DNA from: JACOVP01 sp964390715
GTDB lineage: Archaea; Nanobdellota; Nanobdellia; SCGC-AAA011-G17; UBA489
Direction of reading: 5' to 3'
DNA: 14,965 nt
NCBI GenBank assembly: GCA_964390715.1
Contig: CAYMIM010000006.1
Location: 1 to 14,965, forward strand
Each line of letters begins with the position of its first letter. The stretch's first letter is position 1. The notes below the pieces were generated by a model that had not been told where the DNA came from, ran no database searches, and saw nothing but the letters and a program-made list of their open reading frames with translations. Below are positions 1 through 6,269 of the stretch, in pieces. Made by a program: the position numbers and the translations under genes.

Positions 1-95
1 ATTTTTCCAACAAAGGCGGCGACAAATTTCTTTTCAAATGGGCTAAAAAGCGATTCCCCAACTTTCTTGTCTCCAGCGAAAGAGTCTTTTTTCAT
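1..95 (-). CDS. Partial CDS (5' end), possibly CDP-alcohol phosphatidyltransferase
   Basis: An open frame starts at an ATG at 95 (minus) and runs out of the window with no stop, giving 31 residues that begin MKKDSFAGDKKVGESL and continue with a Phe/Lys-rich amphipathic stretch. The start is supported by a TATA-like element centred near 126, about 31 nt upstream, and there is no Shine-Dalgarno site. The N-terminus, with its 'DSF.GDKK.GESL..PFEKKFV' pattern, resembles from memory the leader region before the first membrane helix of archaeal CDP-alcohol phosphatidyltransferases (membrane phospholipid head-group enzymes). The diagnostic DG..AR motif would lie outside the window, so the function is a guess and only the frame is well supported. 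Confidence 0.45.
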   Translation of the reverse strand, partial: MKKDSFAGDKKVGESLFSPFEKKFVAAFVGK

Positions 96-102
96 AAGGA
101 AG

Positions 103-168
103 TTAAGTATTTGGTAAAAGAGTTATACTTTCAGAGGAAGAGATGTTCAAAATTAAGCGTATTTTCAT
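103..168 (-). CDS. Possible 21-codon leader peptide ORF
   Basis: A short frame starts at an ATG at 168 (minus) and ends with TAA at 105-103, only 7 nt before the ATG at 95. It would encode 21 residues (MKIRLILNIS...). Its ATG lies about 26 nt from a strong TATA element centred near 194, exactly the leaderless spacing used by real genes in this window. It could be a leader peptide or upstream ORF controlling the gene at 1-95, or an accidental frame in a 5' leader. No family is recognised. Confidence 0.2.
   Translation of the reverse strand: MKIRLILNISSSESITLLPNT
120..131 (-). promoter_or_regulatory. TATA element of the partial gene at 1-95
   Basis: On the minus strand the sequence reads AAGTATAACT, centred near 126, about 31 nt before the ATG at 95. 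This is close to the TATA-to-start spacing seen for other genes here. Confidence 0.4.
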
Positions 169-179
169 AATGTAAAAGC

Positions 180-199
180 ATATACTGGAGTATATAAAT
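180..199 (-). promoter_or_regulatory. Strong TATA box with overlapping inverted repeat
   Basis: The minus strand reads GATTTATATACTCC, a strong TATA box centred near 194. It overlaps a perfect inverted repeat at 180-195 with arms ATATACT and AGTATAT around a GG spacer, placed between TATA box and expected transcript start. A dyad in this position is typical of an operator that blocks preinitiation complex or polymerase. The plus strand also has TATATAAAT here, but no plus-strand gene follows. Confidence 0.4.
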
Positions 200-220
200 C
201 TTTTCTACCCCTCTAGTACC

Positions 221-237
221 CTAAAAGAAGCTTTTAG
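221..237 (-). terminator. Short hairpin after the Cys-rich protein gene
   Basis: CTAAAAG at 221-227 and CTTTTAG at 231-237 form a perfect 7-bp inverted repeat with a 3-nt loop, 26 nt past the stop codon of the minus-strand gene ending at 263. It may end the corA operon transcript. There is no clear oligo-T tract after it in the minus direction, so the call is weak. Confidence 0.25.
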
Positions 238-262
238 AAGCGCTTTTAACAAATTAGCGCTA

Positions 263-1264
263 TCACAACTTATCTCTATTAGACACATTCGCCTTTCTTG
301 TTATCGCCACAGACCATGTCACTATAATGATCGCAATTAATGCTATAGTATAGAACGCGTACTGAATCATGTTGGACTCATTTCTTCCACACACGCCACC
401 ATCGCAGACAGCAGTGATGCATTCAGACCCTTCCACGCACGCTTGCTTGTCTACTTTCTGCGGCAGCCATTCATGCGACTTTCCTTCACAGTAGCTTCCT
501 TCCTTGACTGTTCCTTTGACTATGCAAACACCTTGATAGCCGCACCCTTCTGTATTTGTGTATTGACATCGCTTTGGCGCGCCCGTACAAGTTTCTGTGG
601 TGCAAGCCTCATTATCAACACAATCCGCTGCAGTCTCGCATTTATCCACCTGCGCGCAATCCGCGTCGCGGTCAGTGTCACATAATTTTGGACAACATTG
701 ATCTCCAGCGACACAAGCGCTTACGTCCGCGCGAATACAGCGATTAGGGAATTCTGAAGTATCGCATCGCTCTGTTGTGCAAGTATTTTTATCATCACAA
801 TCAGCATCTACGAAGCATTGGTTCTTCGCGGTTGATTGCGTTATATTCTCCATACATCGGTTGCTGTTACAAACTTGAGTGGTACCACTACATCCGCAAT
901 CCGCGCAGCAAATGCTAAAATCCTCGCCATTCTCGCATACATTGTTGCCACAATTAATATTCACTGTAACATTCAACACCGCGCGCGTTGGCGATTTTGA
1001 CAGCGCAATGATCTGAATATATACTCCATTGACAAACTTTGCTTCATTGGAAGTTCTATCCTCTTCCACGTTTGTAAGCACCCCATCAACATCCACACTG
1101 ATCATAGCATTTCCAATGCCCATCACTGAAATATTTTTTCCATTGAGCACAAAACTTCCCGGAATGTCAATAATTATTTTTTGCGTAACCGCATGGACCA
1201 TGGTAGCCATCACTATACTAGCCAGCAATATACCAAGACCATAGGTTATTTCTCTTACAACCAT
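263..1264 (-). CDS. Membrane-anchored Cys-rich surface protein
   Basis: The product has 333 residues. An N-terminal hydrophobic segment (about 7-26) acts as signal or anchor, residues 27-104 form a beta-rich domain, residues 105-292 contain 30 cysteines, and a transmembrane helix follows at about 299-320 with a short basic tail (ITRK). The Cys region opens with CGNNVCENGEDF..CCADCGC, a motif common in DPANN surface proteins, and contains two related repeats with the pattern C...DC.D...CTTE.C....RC. The start at 1264 is chosen because ATG GTT GTA A overlaps the corA stop by 10 nt and precedes the hydrophobic segment; the longer frame would lie inside corA. Role is unknown: an extracellular, disulfide-rich, cell-surface protein is inferred. 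It would need an oxidative folding pathway such as the thioredoxin/VKOR pair at 3458-5671. Confidence 0.8.
   Translation of the reverse strand: MVVREITYGLGILLASIVMATMVHAVTQKIIIDIPGSFVLNGKNISVMGIGNAMISVDVDGVLTNVEEDRTSNEAKFVNGVYIQIIALSKSPTRAVLNVTVNINCGNNVCENGEDFSICCADCGCSGTTQVCNSNRCMENITQSTAKNQCFVDADCDDKNTCTTERCDTSEFPNRCIRADVSACVAGDQCCPKLCDTDRDADCAQVDKCETAADCVDNEACTTETCTGAPKRCQYTNTEGCGYQGVCIVKGTVKEGSYCEGKSHEWLPQKVDKQACVEGSECITAVCDGGVCGRNESNMIQYAFYTIALIAIIIVTWSVAITRKANVSNRDKL
542..817 (-). repeat. Two related Cys-rich repeats within the surface protein
   Basis: Residues 150-184 (nt 713-817) and 209-241 (nt 542-640) share the pattern C-x5-C-x5-C-TTE-x-C...RC...C, including D-N/E-x-CTTE. This indicates internal duplication of a disulfide-rich module. 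Confidence 0.6.
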
Positions 1265-2184
1265 TTTTTTCTCGCGAAGAACACAATCGAAGTCGCTACT
1301 GAAACAATGAGCAGTCCTGTGATAATCCAAAACGCCTGTGGATGTTCTTCTAAAGGCAATGCAACGTTCATACCGTATAAACCTGTAATCAGAATAGGAA
1401 AAGATACTAGCGTTGCTACGAGCGTAATTGATTTAACAATATTATTAATTCTGTTGGACGTATTGGTGACATAAATCTCCACGATAGAGGTCAATCTTTC
1501 TCGCAATAATTCAATGGAATCTATCGCCTGCATAAGCTCTACTTCAATTTCCGCGAACAAACCTTTCTCCCTAATAGCTGGAATTTCGTTTACCATGACA
1601 GACAAGACGTCGCGATCCGCCAAGCACGCCCTGCGAAAATAAACTATTTTCTTCTTGAGAGCAAAGACATGCGCCAACGTATGCTCACTGCATCTTTTGA
1701 TGACTTCACTTTCCACATGATCTAATTCATTCTCGAACCCATCAACCGCCTTGACTGTTTCCCTGCTCAATCCATGCAACATCTTGTACAAGATTAATTC
1801 TGTGCTTTCCTTGAACAATGTCTTCATCACATCTGTAGTCATGTCCATGTCATTCAGTGATGGAATTTTCTGCTTGTGTATAGAAATGATAAATCGCTTC
1901 GCCAAAATACAGGTGACAGGGACTGTTCCTTTGCTTTCTTGAGGCATCACCGCCCTGTAAAAGATGTAAGTCAATCCTTCTTCTGTTTTTATCCTGGGAC
2001 GTTCCTCTGGATCGAGACAGTGCTGCAATTCAGAAAGAGGGACTCCAAACTTCTCATGGATAGCGCGAAGCTCCTGCACATTAGGATCAACAATATCAAC
2101 CCAGGTGTTAGCTTTGCCTACATTGACTAACTTGACATCCACCTCTTCTATCCTATCACCCATTAATGTCACTACACGAATCAT
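1255..2184 (-). CDS. corA: CorA-family divalent cation (Mg2+/Co2+) transporter
   Basis: The 309-residue product has the CorA layout: a large soluble N-terminal domain (1-245), a long helical stalk with heptad-like sequence (about 140-250), and two C-terminal membrane helices (about 252-270 and 284-303). The first helix ends with the signature YGMN at 270-273 (GMN motif), and the protein ends in the basic tail ARKKWL. CorA forms a pentameric channel in the cytoplasmic membrane, moving Mg2+ and sometimes Co2+ or Ni2+. I chose the ATG at 2184 (MIRVVTLMG) because a TATA box lies 29 nt upstream and the longer frame would run into the gene ending at 2231. It is the first gene of an operon with the Cys-rich protein, overlapping it by 10 nt. 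Confidence 0.92.
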   Translation of the reverse strand: MIRVVTLMGDRIEEVDVKLVNVGKANTWVDIVDPNVQELRAIHEKFGVPLSELQHCLDPEERPRIKTEEGLTYIFYRAVMPQESKGTVPVTCILAKRFIISIHKQKIPSLNDMDMTTDVMKTLFKESTELILYKMLHGLSRETVKAVDGFENELDHVESEVIKRCSEHTLAHVFALKKKIVYFRRACLADRDVLSVMVNEIPAIREKGLFAEIEVELMQAIDSIELLRERLTSIVEIYVTNTSNRINNIVKSITLVATLVSFPILITGLYGMNVALPLEEHPQAFWIITGLLIVSVATSIVFFARKKWL

Positions 2185-2207
2185 ACTTAGTTCTTTCGCA
2201 GCTCTGG

Positions 2208-2219
2208 GCATATATAAAG
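2208..2219 (-). promoter_or_regulatory. TATA box of the corA operon
   Basis: TCTTTATATATG on the minus strand is centred near 2213, 29 nt before the corA ATG. No Shine-Dalgarno site is seen, so the transcript is probably leaderless. Confidence 0.65.
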
Positions 2220-2230
2220 ATGCTGTTTCA

Positions 2231-3256
2231 TTATTCTTTGCGCTCCAAGAGTTCTTTAAGTTTAGCTTGTAACGCTTTCTTATCAGGCAGATAAAGTCGA
2301 TATTTGGAAACAAAAAGTTTGTTAGTGATGCCTCCTAACGCATATTCCATGCTTACTTTATCCTTCTCAGCCCCAAGAATAATGCCGATAGGAGGATTAT
2401 CTTCTGAGTCAGATTCTTCTTTCTTGAAATAGTTGAGATACATATTCATCTGACCAATGTCTTGATGGGTTACTTTTTCCAGTTTTAGATCAATAAGCAC
2501 AAAACATTTGAGGATTCTATGGTAAAAAACAAGATCGACATAAAAATGATCGCCCTCTAAAGTTATCCTGTGTTGCCTTCCTATAAACGCAAATCCCTTT
2601 CCTAGCTCGAGTAAAAACATCTGTAAGTTATCAATTATTTTCTGCTCTAATTCTTTTTCAGAATACTGGCTTCCTTCTGGTATTTTTAGAAATTCTAAGA
2701 TATATGGGTCTTTAATTATATCATTTTCATGTTCAATAATTTGTCCTTTTTGGGATAACTTTAGGACTTCTCTTTTATTCTTGCTTAACGCAATTCTATG
2801 GAATAACGCTGTACTCATTTGCCTTTTTAACTCACGGACAGACCATCTTTCTTGGATACACTGCTTTTCATAAAATGACCTTTCTAAATCATCTTCAAGC
2901 GATAAGAGATCTACATAATGACTCCAGCTTAATTCGGCAGACAGTGTCTGCCACTTCTGATACATGAGATAAAGACGCCTCATATCTAGGACATTTCTTC
3001 TACTAAATCCTCTACCATACTTCAATTTTAAATCTCTTGAAAGAGAATCTAATAACGCAGAGCCATATTCTGCTTTTTCTTTTCCTCGTTGTTCAAATTC
3101 GACGATCTGCCTGCCAATTTCCCAATACGTTTTTACTAGAATCTGATTGATAGACTGTAACGCCTTTCTTCTGCCTTCTTCAAGTATCTGTCCTATAGTC
3201 GTAAGTAAATATGTATAAGGTCGCTTCGGAGTAAGAGGATTGTTGTCGGCGCTCAT
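2231..3256 (-). CDS. DUF1016/YhcG-type protein with PD-(D/E)XK nuclease fold
   Basis: The 341-residue product matches the two-part DUF1016 architecture. The N-terminal helical domain (about 15-160) has the typical YWEIGRQIVEFEQ and YG..LL..LS.DL......GFSRRN blocks. The C-terminal nuclease-like domain (about 170-335) carries D241, the D256-L-K258 pair and the QDIGQMNMYLNYF block at 265-277, consistent with an intact PD-(D/E)XK active site. Members are widespread in bacteria and archaea, often beside restriction genes or in defence islands, but their role is poorly defined. No methyltransferase or restriction subunit is nearby, so it stands alone. Its own weak TATA (centre near 3283) precedes the ATG at 3256. 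Horizontal acquisition is likely for this family but not shown here. Confidence 0.85.
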   Translation of the reverse strand: MSADNNPLTPKRPYTYLLTTIGQILEEGRRKALQSINQILVKTYWEIGRQIVEFEQRGKEKAEYGSALLDSLSRDLKLKYGRGFSRRNVLDMRRLYLMYQKWQTLSAELSWSHYVDLLSLEDDLERSFYEKQCIQERWSVRELKRQMSTALFHRIALSKNKREVLKLSQKGQIIEHENDIIKDPYILEFLKIPEGSQYSEKELEQKIIDNLQMFLLELGKGFAFIGRQHRITLEGDHFYVDLVFYHRILKCFVLIDLKLEKVTHQDIGQMNMYLNYFKKEESDSEDNPPIGIILGAEKDKVSMEYALGGITNKLFVSKYRLYLPDKKALQAKLKELLERKE

Positions 3257-3277
3257 AAAAGATAGAAAATGTTAAAA

Positions 3278-3288
3278 TTGATATAGAT
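3278..3288 (-). promoter_or_regulatory. Weak TATA element of the DUF1016 gene
   Basis: ATCTATATCAA on the minus strand is centred near 3283, 27 nt before the ATG at 3256. Confidence 0.4.
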
Positions 3289-3428
3289 TGCTGAGAAAAA
3301 AACGGATAAGTAACTCATAAAAACGGAACTCTCGCGGACGCTTTAGAAATAAATTCTTGTTTAAGGGAAAATTTCGGAAATCCTACGAGAGAACCAGAAA
3401 AACAGACCATATGAGAGTAAAAGAAATC

Positions 3429-3438
3429 TTTTTATACA
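3429..3438 (+). promoter_or_regulatory. TATA box of the thioredoxin-like gene
   Basis: TTTTTATACA is centred near 3434, 24 nt before the ATG at 3458, which implies a leaderless mRNA. Confidence 0.6.
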
Positions 3439-3457
3439 CTAACTTTTCTGTAGACCT

Positions 3458-3952
3458 ATGGTCGCGTTAGAAGGATCCAATCGTCATGCTCTCAAGAAAC
3501 AGCGACGCGAAGAGCGAGAGCGAGCGCGAATTGAACAACGTGTAACGCAACAGGCTAGTCATTCTTCACGCAAAACGAAAAAATATCTCCTTTTTGGTCT
3601 TGGTACTGCTCTTATTCTTGGTCTCTTGATCTTTTTCTTTACTAGTTCTGCTGGACAACCTGGACCTTATGATACTTTTGCCCAATGTCTGACAGAGAAA
3701 GGAGTTGTCATGTATGGCGCTTACTGGTGCCCGCACTGCGCGAACCAAAAGAAACTGTTTGGCAGCTCTTTTAAATACGTGACTTATGTGGAATGTGATC
3801 CTGGCGGTAAAAATCCGCAACCAGATCTCTGCCAGCAAAAAGGCGTTACTAGTTATCCTACTTGGGAAATCAATGGTGAAGTGGAAAGTGGAGAGATACC
3901 TCTACCCGTCCTAGCGGAAAAGAGCGGCTGTACCTTAGAGAAAACACCTTAA
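3458..3952 (+). CDS. Membrane-tethered thioredoxin-fold protein (VKOR partner type)
   Basis: The 164-residue product has a strongly basic N-terminal tail (KKQRREERERAR, residues 13-24), one membrane helix (about 43-62) and a thioredoxin-like domain that would face outside. The active site is WCPHC (C91, C94), preceded by a beta strand VVMYGAY, and a cis-Pro motif SYPTW lies at 132-136. Further cysteines are C77, C113, C125 and C158. The YGAYWCPHC...KKLFG block is the form found in thioredoxin domains fused to or paired with VKOR proteins, and a VKOR homologue lies at 5144-5671. It probably oxidises cysteines of exported proteins and is reoxidised by VKOR. The domain is short compared with DsbA because it lacks the helical insert. 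The first ATG after the TATA box is the start. Confidence 0.85.
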   Translation: MVALEGSNRHALKKQRREERERARIEQRVTQQASHSSRKTKKYLLFGLGTALILGLLIFFFTSSAGQPGPYDTFAQCLTEKGVVMYGAYWCPHCANQKKLFGSSFKYVTYVECDPGGKNPQPDLCQQKGVTSYPTWEINGEVESGEIPLPVLAEKSGCTLEKTP

Positions 3953-3978
3953 TTTCACTCATCTCTTCCAGTGACAAA

Positions 3979-3990
3979 GATTTTTAAATA
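3979..3990 (+). promoter_or_regulatory. TATA box of the rfaE-like gene
   Basis: GATTTTTAAATA is centred near 3986, 25 nt before the ATG at 4011. A second, similar TTTTTAAAT at 3992-4000 is too close to the start to serve. Confidence 0.55.
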
Positions 3991-4010
3991 GTTTTTAAAT
4001 CTAGTTTTCT

Positions 4011-5018
4011 ATGACTTCTGACTATTTGCAAAACGCTGAAGGAAAACGCATTCTTGTAGTTGGCGATATTATGCTGGACATCTACGAATATGGTATTTCC
4101 CAACGCATTAATCCAGAATCTCCCGCGTCACCCTTACTTCACTCCCAATCTCTGGTCTCTACCTTGGGAGGCGCCGCCAATGTCGCTAACAATCTTCGCG
4201 CTTTGGGCGCTTCAGTCTCTTTGTATGGTCTTGTTGGTAAGGACGCTGATGGCGAACAGCTTGAACGTCTTCTCTCTGCCAACAATATAGAACATCATCT
4301 TTTTTCTGATGGGAGACCTACTACTGCCAAAATACGCTTTGTTGAACAGACTCGCAATCATCAAGTGCTCCGCTTAGACCGTGAAGTTATTTCTCCTCTT
4401 GCAGTACACACCCTTTTCCCCGATGTTCTTAAGCGATTTTTCCATCAAATTGTTACAGCAGACGCTGTAGTCTTTTCTGATTATGTTAAAGGAGTTTTTA
4501 CCAGACCCTTTGCCCAACAGCTTCTTGATGCTTGCCACATCTATTCTGTCCCTACACTTGTTGATACCAAACCTTCCCATCTTTCTTATTTTTCTGGATG
4601 CACCGCGCTGAAACCCAATATTGAGGAAGCTGAAAAGATGACTAATCTCACTTTAGACCGTTCTTTGGGACTTCGTGAGCATCCTCAACTTACCAACCTC
4701 TGTAAAACTCTTCGGAGCGTAAGCAACAGCGATTATGCTTTTATCACCTACGGGAAGGAAGGACTTATTGGCATTGATCCTCAAGATGTTATCACTATTG
4801 CTCCCACAGCAGCACGCAGAATTTATGATGTTACAGGCGCAGGGGACACTGTCATGGCAGTTTTAGCGCTGGGATTCGCTGGGCACTATGAAACAAAAAC
4901 ACTAGCTCTTCCAGAACTTATGCGACTAGCGAACATCGCGGGCGGGATTGTCGTAGGAAAACCTGGAACCAGCACAGTCAGCCTTGAAGAACTTCTTTCT
5001 GCCGCCGAAACTAGCTAA
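4011..5018 (+). CDS. PfkB-family sugar kinase, RfaE/HldE kinase-domain type
   Basis: The 335-residue product covers a full PfkB ribokinase-like domain. The start is GKRILVVGDIMLD (11-23), followed by the substrate-binding segment RINPESPASP (32-41) and LGGAANVANNLRALGA (52-67), all characteristic of the heptose-7-phosphate kinase domain of RfaE/HldE. The C-terminal PfkB signature DVTGAGDTV sits at 273-281, with D279 as the catalytic base. RfaE1/HldA phosphorylates D-glycero-D-manno-heptose 7-phosphate to the 1,7-bisphosphate for ADP- or GDP-heptose synthesis. The nucleotidyltransferase domain of bifunctional HldE is absent, and no partner enzyme (GmhA, GmhB, HldD) is in the window. In an archaeon it may serve surface glycan synthesis. 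Substrate is inferred. It has its own leaderless promoter. Confidence 0.8.
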   Translation: MTSDYLQNAEGKRILVVGDIMLDIYEYGISQRINPESPASPLLHSQSLVSTLGGAANVANNLRALGASVSLYGLVGKDADGEQLERLLSANNIEHHLFSDGRPTTAKIRFVEQTRNHQVLRLDREVISPLAVHTLFPDVLKRFFHQIVTADAVVFSDYVKGVFTRPFAQQLLDACHIYSVPTLVDTKPSHLSYFSGCTALKPNIEEAEKMTNLTLDRSLGLREHPQLTNLCKTLRSVSNSDYAFITYGKEGLIGIDPQDVITIAPTAARRIYDVTGAGDTVMAVLALGFAGHYETKTLALPELMRLANIAGGIVVGKPGTSTVSLEELLSAAETS

Positions 5019-5023
5019 CGAAA

Positions 5024-5034
5024 GCTATATAAAT
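5024..5034 (+). promoter_or_regulatory. Strong TATA box with BRE-like purines, small-peptide/VKOR operon
   Basis: CGAAAG followed by CTATATAAAT is a near-ideal archaeal BRE plus TATA box, centred near 5030, 27 nt before the ATG at 5057. Confidence 0.7.
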
Positions 5035-5056
5035 TACGATTTCTGTTCACTTTCTT

Positions 5057-5128
5057 ATGCCAGGAAAAAAGAGTGTGAAAAGATCTTCTGGAAAGAAAAA
5101 GAGACCTAATGTGTGTGAAGTTTGTTAG
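5057..5128 (+). CDS. 23-residue Lys/Arg-rich peptide ending in CxxC
   Basis: A leaderless ATG at 5057, placed 27 nt after a strong TATA box, opens a frame of 23 codons ending at TAG (5126-5128). The peptide begins MPGKKSVKRSSGKKKRP and ends NVCEVC. About half of it is Lys/Arg/Ser and the last four residues form a CxxC motif. It is followed after 15 nt by the VKOR gene, whose start is preceded by an SD-like GAGG, so both are probably on one transcript. It is too short for standard gene calling. It could be a small redox- or metal-binding peptide, a nucleic-acid-binding peptide, or a leader ORF coupling translation to the VKOR gene. No family is recognised. The strong promoter and proper start spacing are the main support. 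Confidence 0.5.
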   Translation: MPGKKSVKRSSGKKKRPNVCEVC

Positions 5129-5132
5129 CTTT

Positions 5133-5136
5133 GAGG
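5133..5136 (+). promoter_or_regulatory. SD-like GAGG before the VKOR start
   Basis: GAGG ends 7 nt before the ATG at 5144. It favours ATG 5144 over the TTG at 5141 and fits an internal operon gene, unlike the leaderless first genes. Confidence 0.5.
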
Positions 5137-5143
5137 CTTATTG

Positions 5144-5671
5144 ATGCAAACAGCAAAAAGACTTCACTGGCTTAGACTAGCAACTCTCTTGGGTATGCTT
5201 GTTTCCGCGTTTCTTACCTATCAGTATTATGCTCCAGCAACGACACCATCATGCACTCTAGGAGATTATTTTGTTTGTGATCTTGGCGACAACGCTTACG
5301 CCACTTTAGACAGCATTTCTCATTTTCTCTCTTCAGACTTAGGGTTGTTCTTGCCTACTGTTTCTTTACCTATACCTAACGCGCTTCTTTTCTTTGTAGC
5401 GTTTTTATTACTCTTCTTTGTCCTATTCCATACGACGCAAGGCCATTCCTCTTTTGGCATGAAGCCAGCTACCGCCTTATCTACTTTGAAAGTTATTTTT
5501 TATGTGCTTGGCGCTTATAGCGTCTTTCTCATGTATGTGGAAACGTATGTGCTTTATACACTCTGTTTGTTGTGCTTCGTGACTACGATATTGATTTTCG
5601 CGAGCCTGTGGTTCTTGGTTGGCATGTCGACTAAACAGCCTTCTTCTCGATCTGTGAAGCGAAGAAGATAA
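5144..5671 (+). CDS. VKOR-family disulfide-forming membrane protein
   Basis: The 175-residue product is a polytopic membrane protein with hydrophobic segments near 9-29, 79-96, 112-132 and 134-160. It has exactly four cysteines, placed as in vitamin K epoxide reductases: a loop pair C37 and C45 (spaced as in the human C43/C51 pair) and a membrane CxxC, C141-LL-C144 in YTLCLLCF. VKOR homologues of prokaryotes take electrons from a thioredoxin-like partner and pass them to a quinone, making disulfides in exported proteins. The partner is probably the tethered thioredoxin-like protein at 3458-3952; here the two are separate genes rather than a fusion. The C-terminus is basic (SSRSVKRRR). It follows the CxxC micropeptide in an apparent operon. 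Confidence 0.88.
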   Translation: MQTAKRLHWLRLATLLGMLVSAFLTYQYYAPATTPSCTLGDYFVCDLGDNAYATLDSISHFLSSDLGLFLPTVSLPIPNALLFFVAFLLLFFVLFHTTQGHSSFGMKPATALSTLKVIFYVLGAYSVFLMYVETYVLYTLCLLCFVTTILIFASLWFLVGMSTKQPSSRSVKRRR

Positions 5672-5697
5672 ACCAAATATTAGATAACTAGAACTAA

Positions 5698-6051
5698 TCA
5701 ATTAAAACATGCATGAGGATTGCCTTCCATACCTAGAAACTCTAAATCCCACGCTAACGCATAAACTATTTTTCCTTTAGTTAAACTAATATTCTTTTTA
5801 TTTAATATGGGCTCATCTTTATGACCGCAAACTGTTAATTTGTCTCCATGTCCATTTAAGAACATTAATCCTGGGTTTTCTCTAATAAGACACCTTTCTA
5901 CTTGATTTCTTGTCGCTTTATCGCCTTCAAGATCAGTAATGTGAATATCTCTTGTTTTTCTTACTAATTTTAATATATCTTTAGCAAAAGAATGAAGATA
6001 CTCTGTGTTTATGTCATGATGTGGTCTTGTTACCAGCAACTTTTTTGTCAT
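5698..6051 (-). CDS. Truncated CHAT/caspase-like protein
   Basis: The 117-residue product has a Rossmann-like start (KKLLVTRPHHD, 3-13), a segment LMFLNGHGD (62-70) with the histidine H68 expected of a CHAT or caspase-like peptidase, then GHKDEPI and GKIVYALAWDLEFLG (93-107). In the proteins it resembles, this last block carries the catalytic cysteine (YA.AC.S...LG). Here the position is W101, and the protein stops soon after, so catalysis looks lost and the C-terminal half is missing. The start at 6051 is preceded by a GGAG SD site overlapping the end of the upstream gene; a start at 6081 would overlap it further. It is the third gene of a tight operon. It may be a decayed peptidase or a regulatory remnant. 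Family assignment is by motif memory only. Confidence 0.55.
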   Translation of the reverse strand: MTKKLLVTRPHHDINTEYLHSFAKDILKLVRKTRDIHITDLEGDKATRNQVERCLIRENPGLMFLNGHGDKLTVCGHKDEPILNKKNISLTKGKIVYALAWDLEFLGMEGNPHACFN

Positions 6052-6053
6052 AT

Positions 6054-6269
6054 TTACTCCGCGCCATGAGCTAAGACCCACAACATCTTCATTTGGACTT
6101 TGACGACATTCTTTCCGAACTCATCTCCTTGCTCTACATGGTCAATCAGCTCTTTTACTGTTACTTCTTTGTCTCCACCTAACATTATTTTTCCTTCTGG
6201 ATTTAATGTTCTAAATCTAGCTAAGACGAGTTTTTTCTGCTCATTGAATAGGTTATTTTCTGGCGTCAT
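6054..6269 (-). CDS. Small conserved-looking protein, second gene of the CHAT-like operon
   Basis: The 71-residue soluble protein starts MTPENNLFNEQKK and includes FRTLNPEGKIMLGG (19-32) and KEVTVKELIDHVEQGDEFG (34-52), a helix-rich, charged sequence without membrane segments. Its ATG overlaps the TGA of the upstream gene (ATGA, 4 nt), and its end lies 2 nt before the ATG of the truncated CHAT-like gene, so the three are translated as a unit. I do not know its function. The arrangement suggests a partner, adaptor or inhibitor of the peptidase-like protein. Confidence 0.65.
   Translation of the reverse strand: MTPENNLFNEQKKLVLARFRTLNPEGKIMLGGDKEVTVKELIDHVEQGDEFGKNVVKVQMKMLWVLAHGAE

Larger units (their letters stand above)
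3257..3457. other. Divergent intergenic region
   Basis: These 201 nt separate two divergent genes and hold a promoter at each end. In the middle, CTCTCG (3329-3334) and CGAGAG (3386-3391) form a 6-bp inverted repeat with a long loop. I see no tRNA, no ORF of note and no clear RNA gene here. Confidence 0.4.

Noticed and set aside
189..262. Plus-strand promoter TATATAAAT near 195
   Set aside because: No plus-strand gene follows within the next kilobase; the frames downstream are antisense to the Cys-rich protein. The minus-strand reading explains the site better.
2185..2313. N-terminal extension of CorA
   Set aside because: It would include the TATA box and overlap the end of the DUF1016 gene; the family start fits ATG 2184.
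3329..3391. tRNA-like or structured RNA in the divergent intergenic region
   Set aside because: Only a 6-bp stem with a 51-nt loop is seen; no cloverleaf or T-loop consensus could be built by eye.
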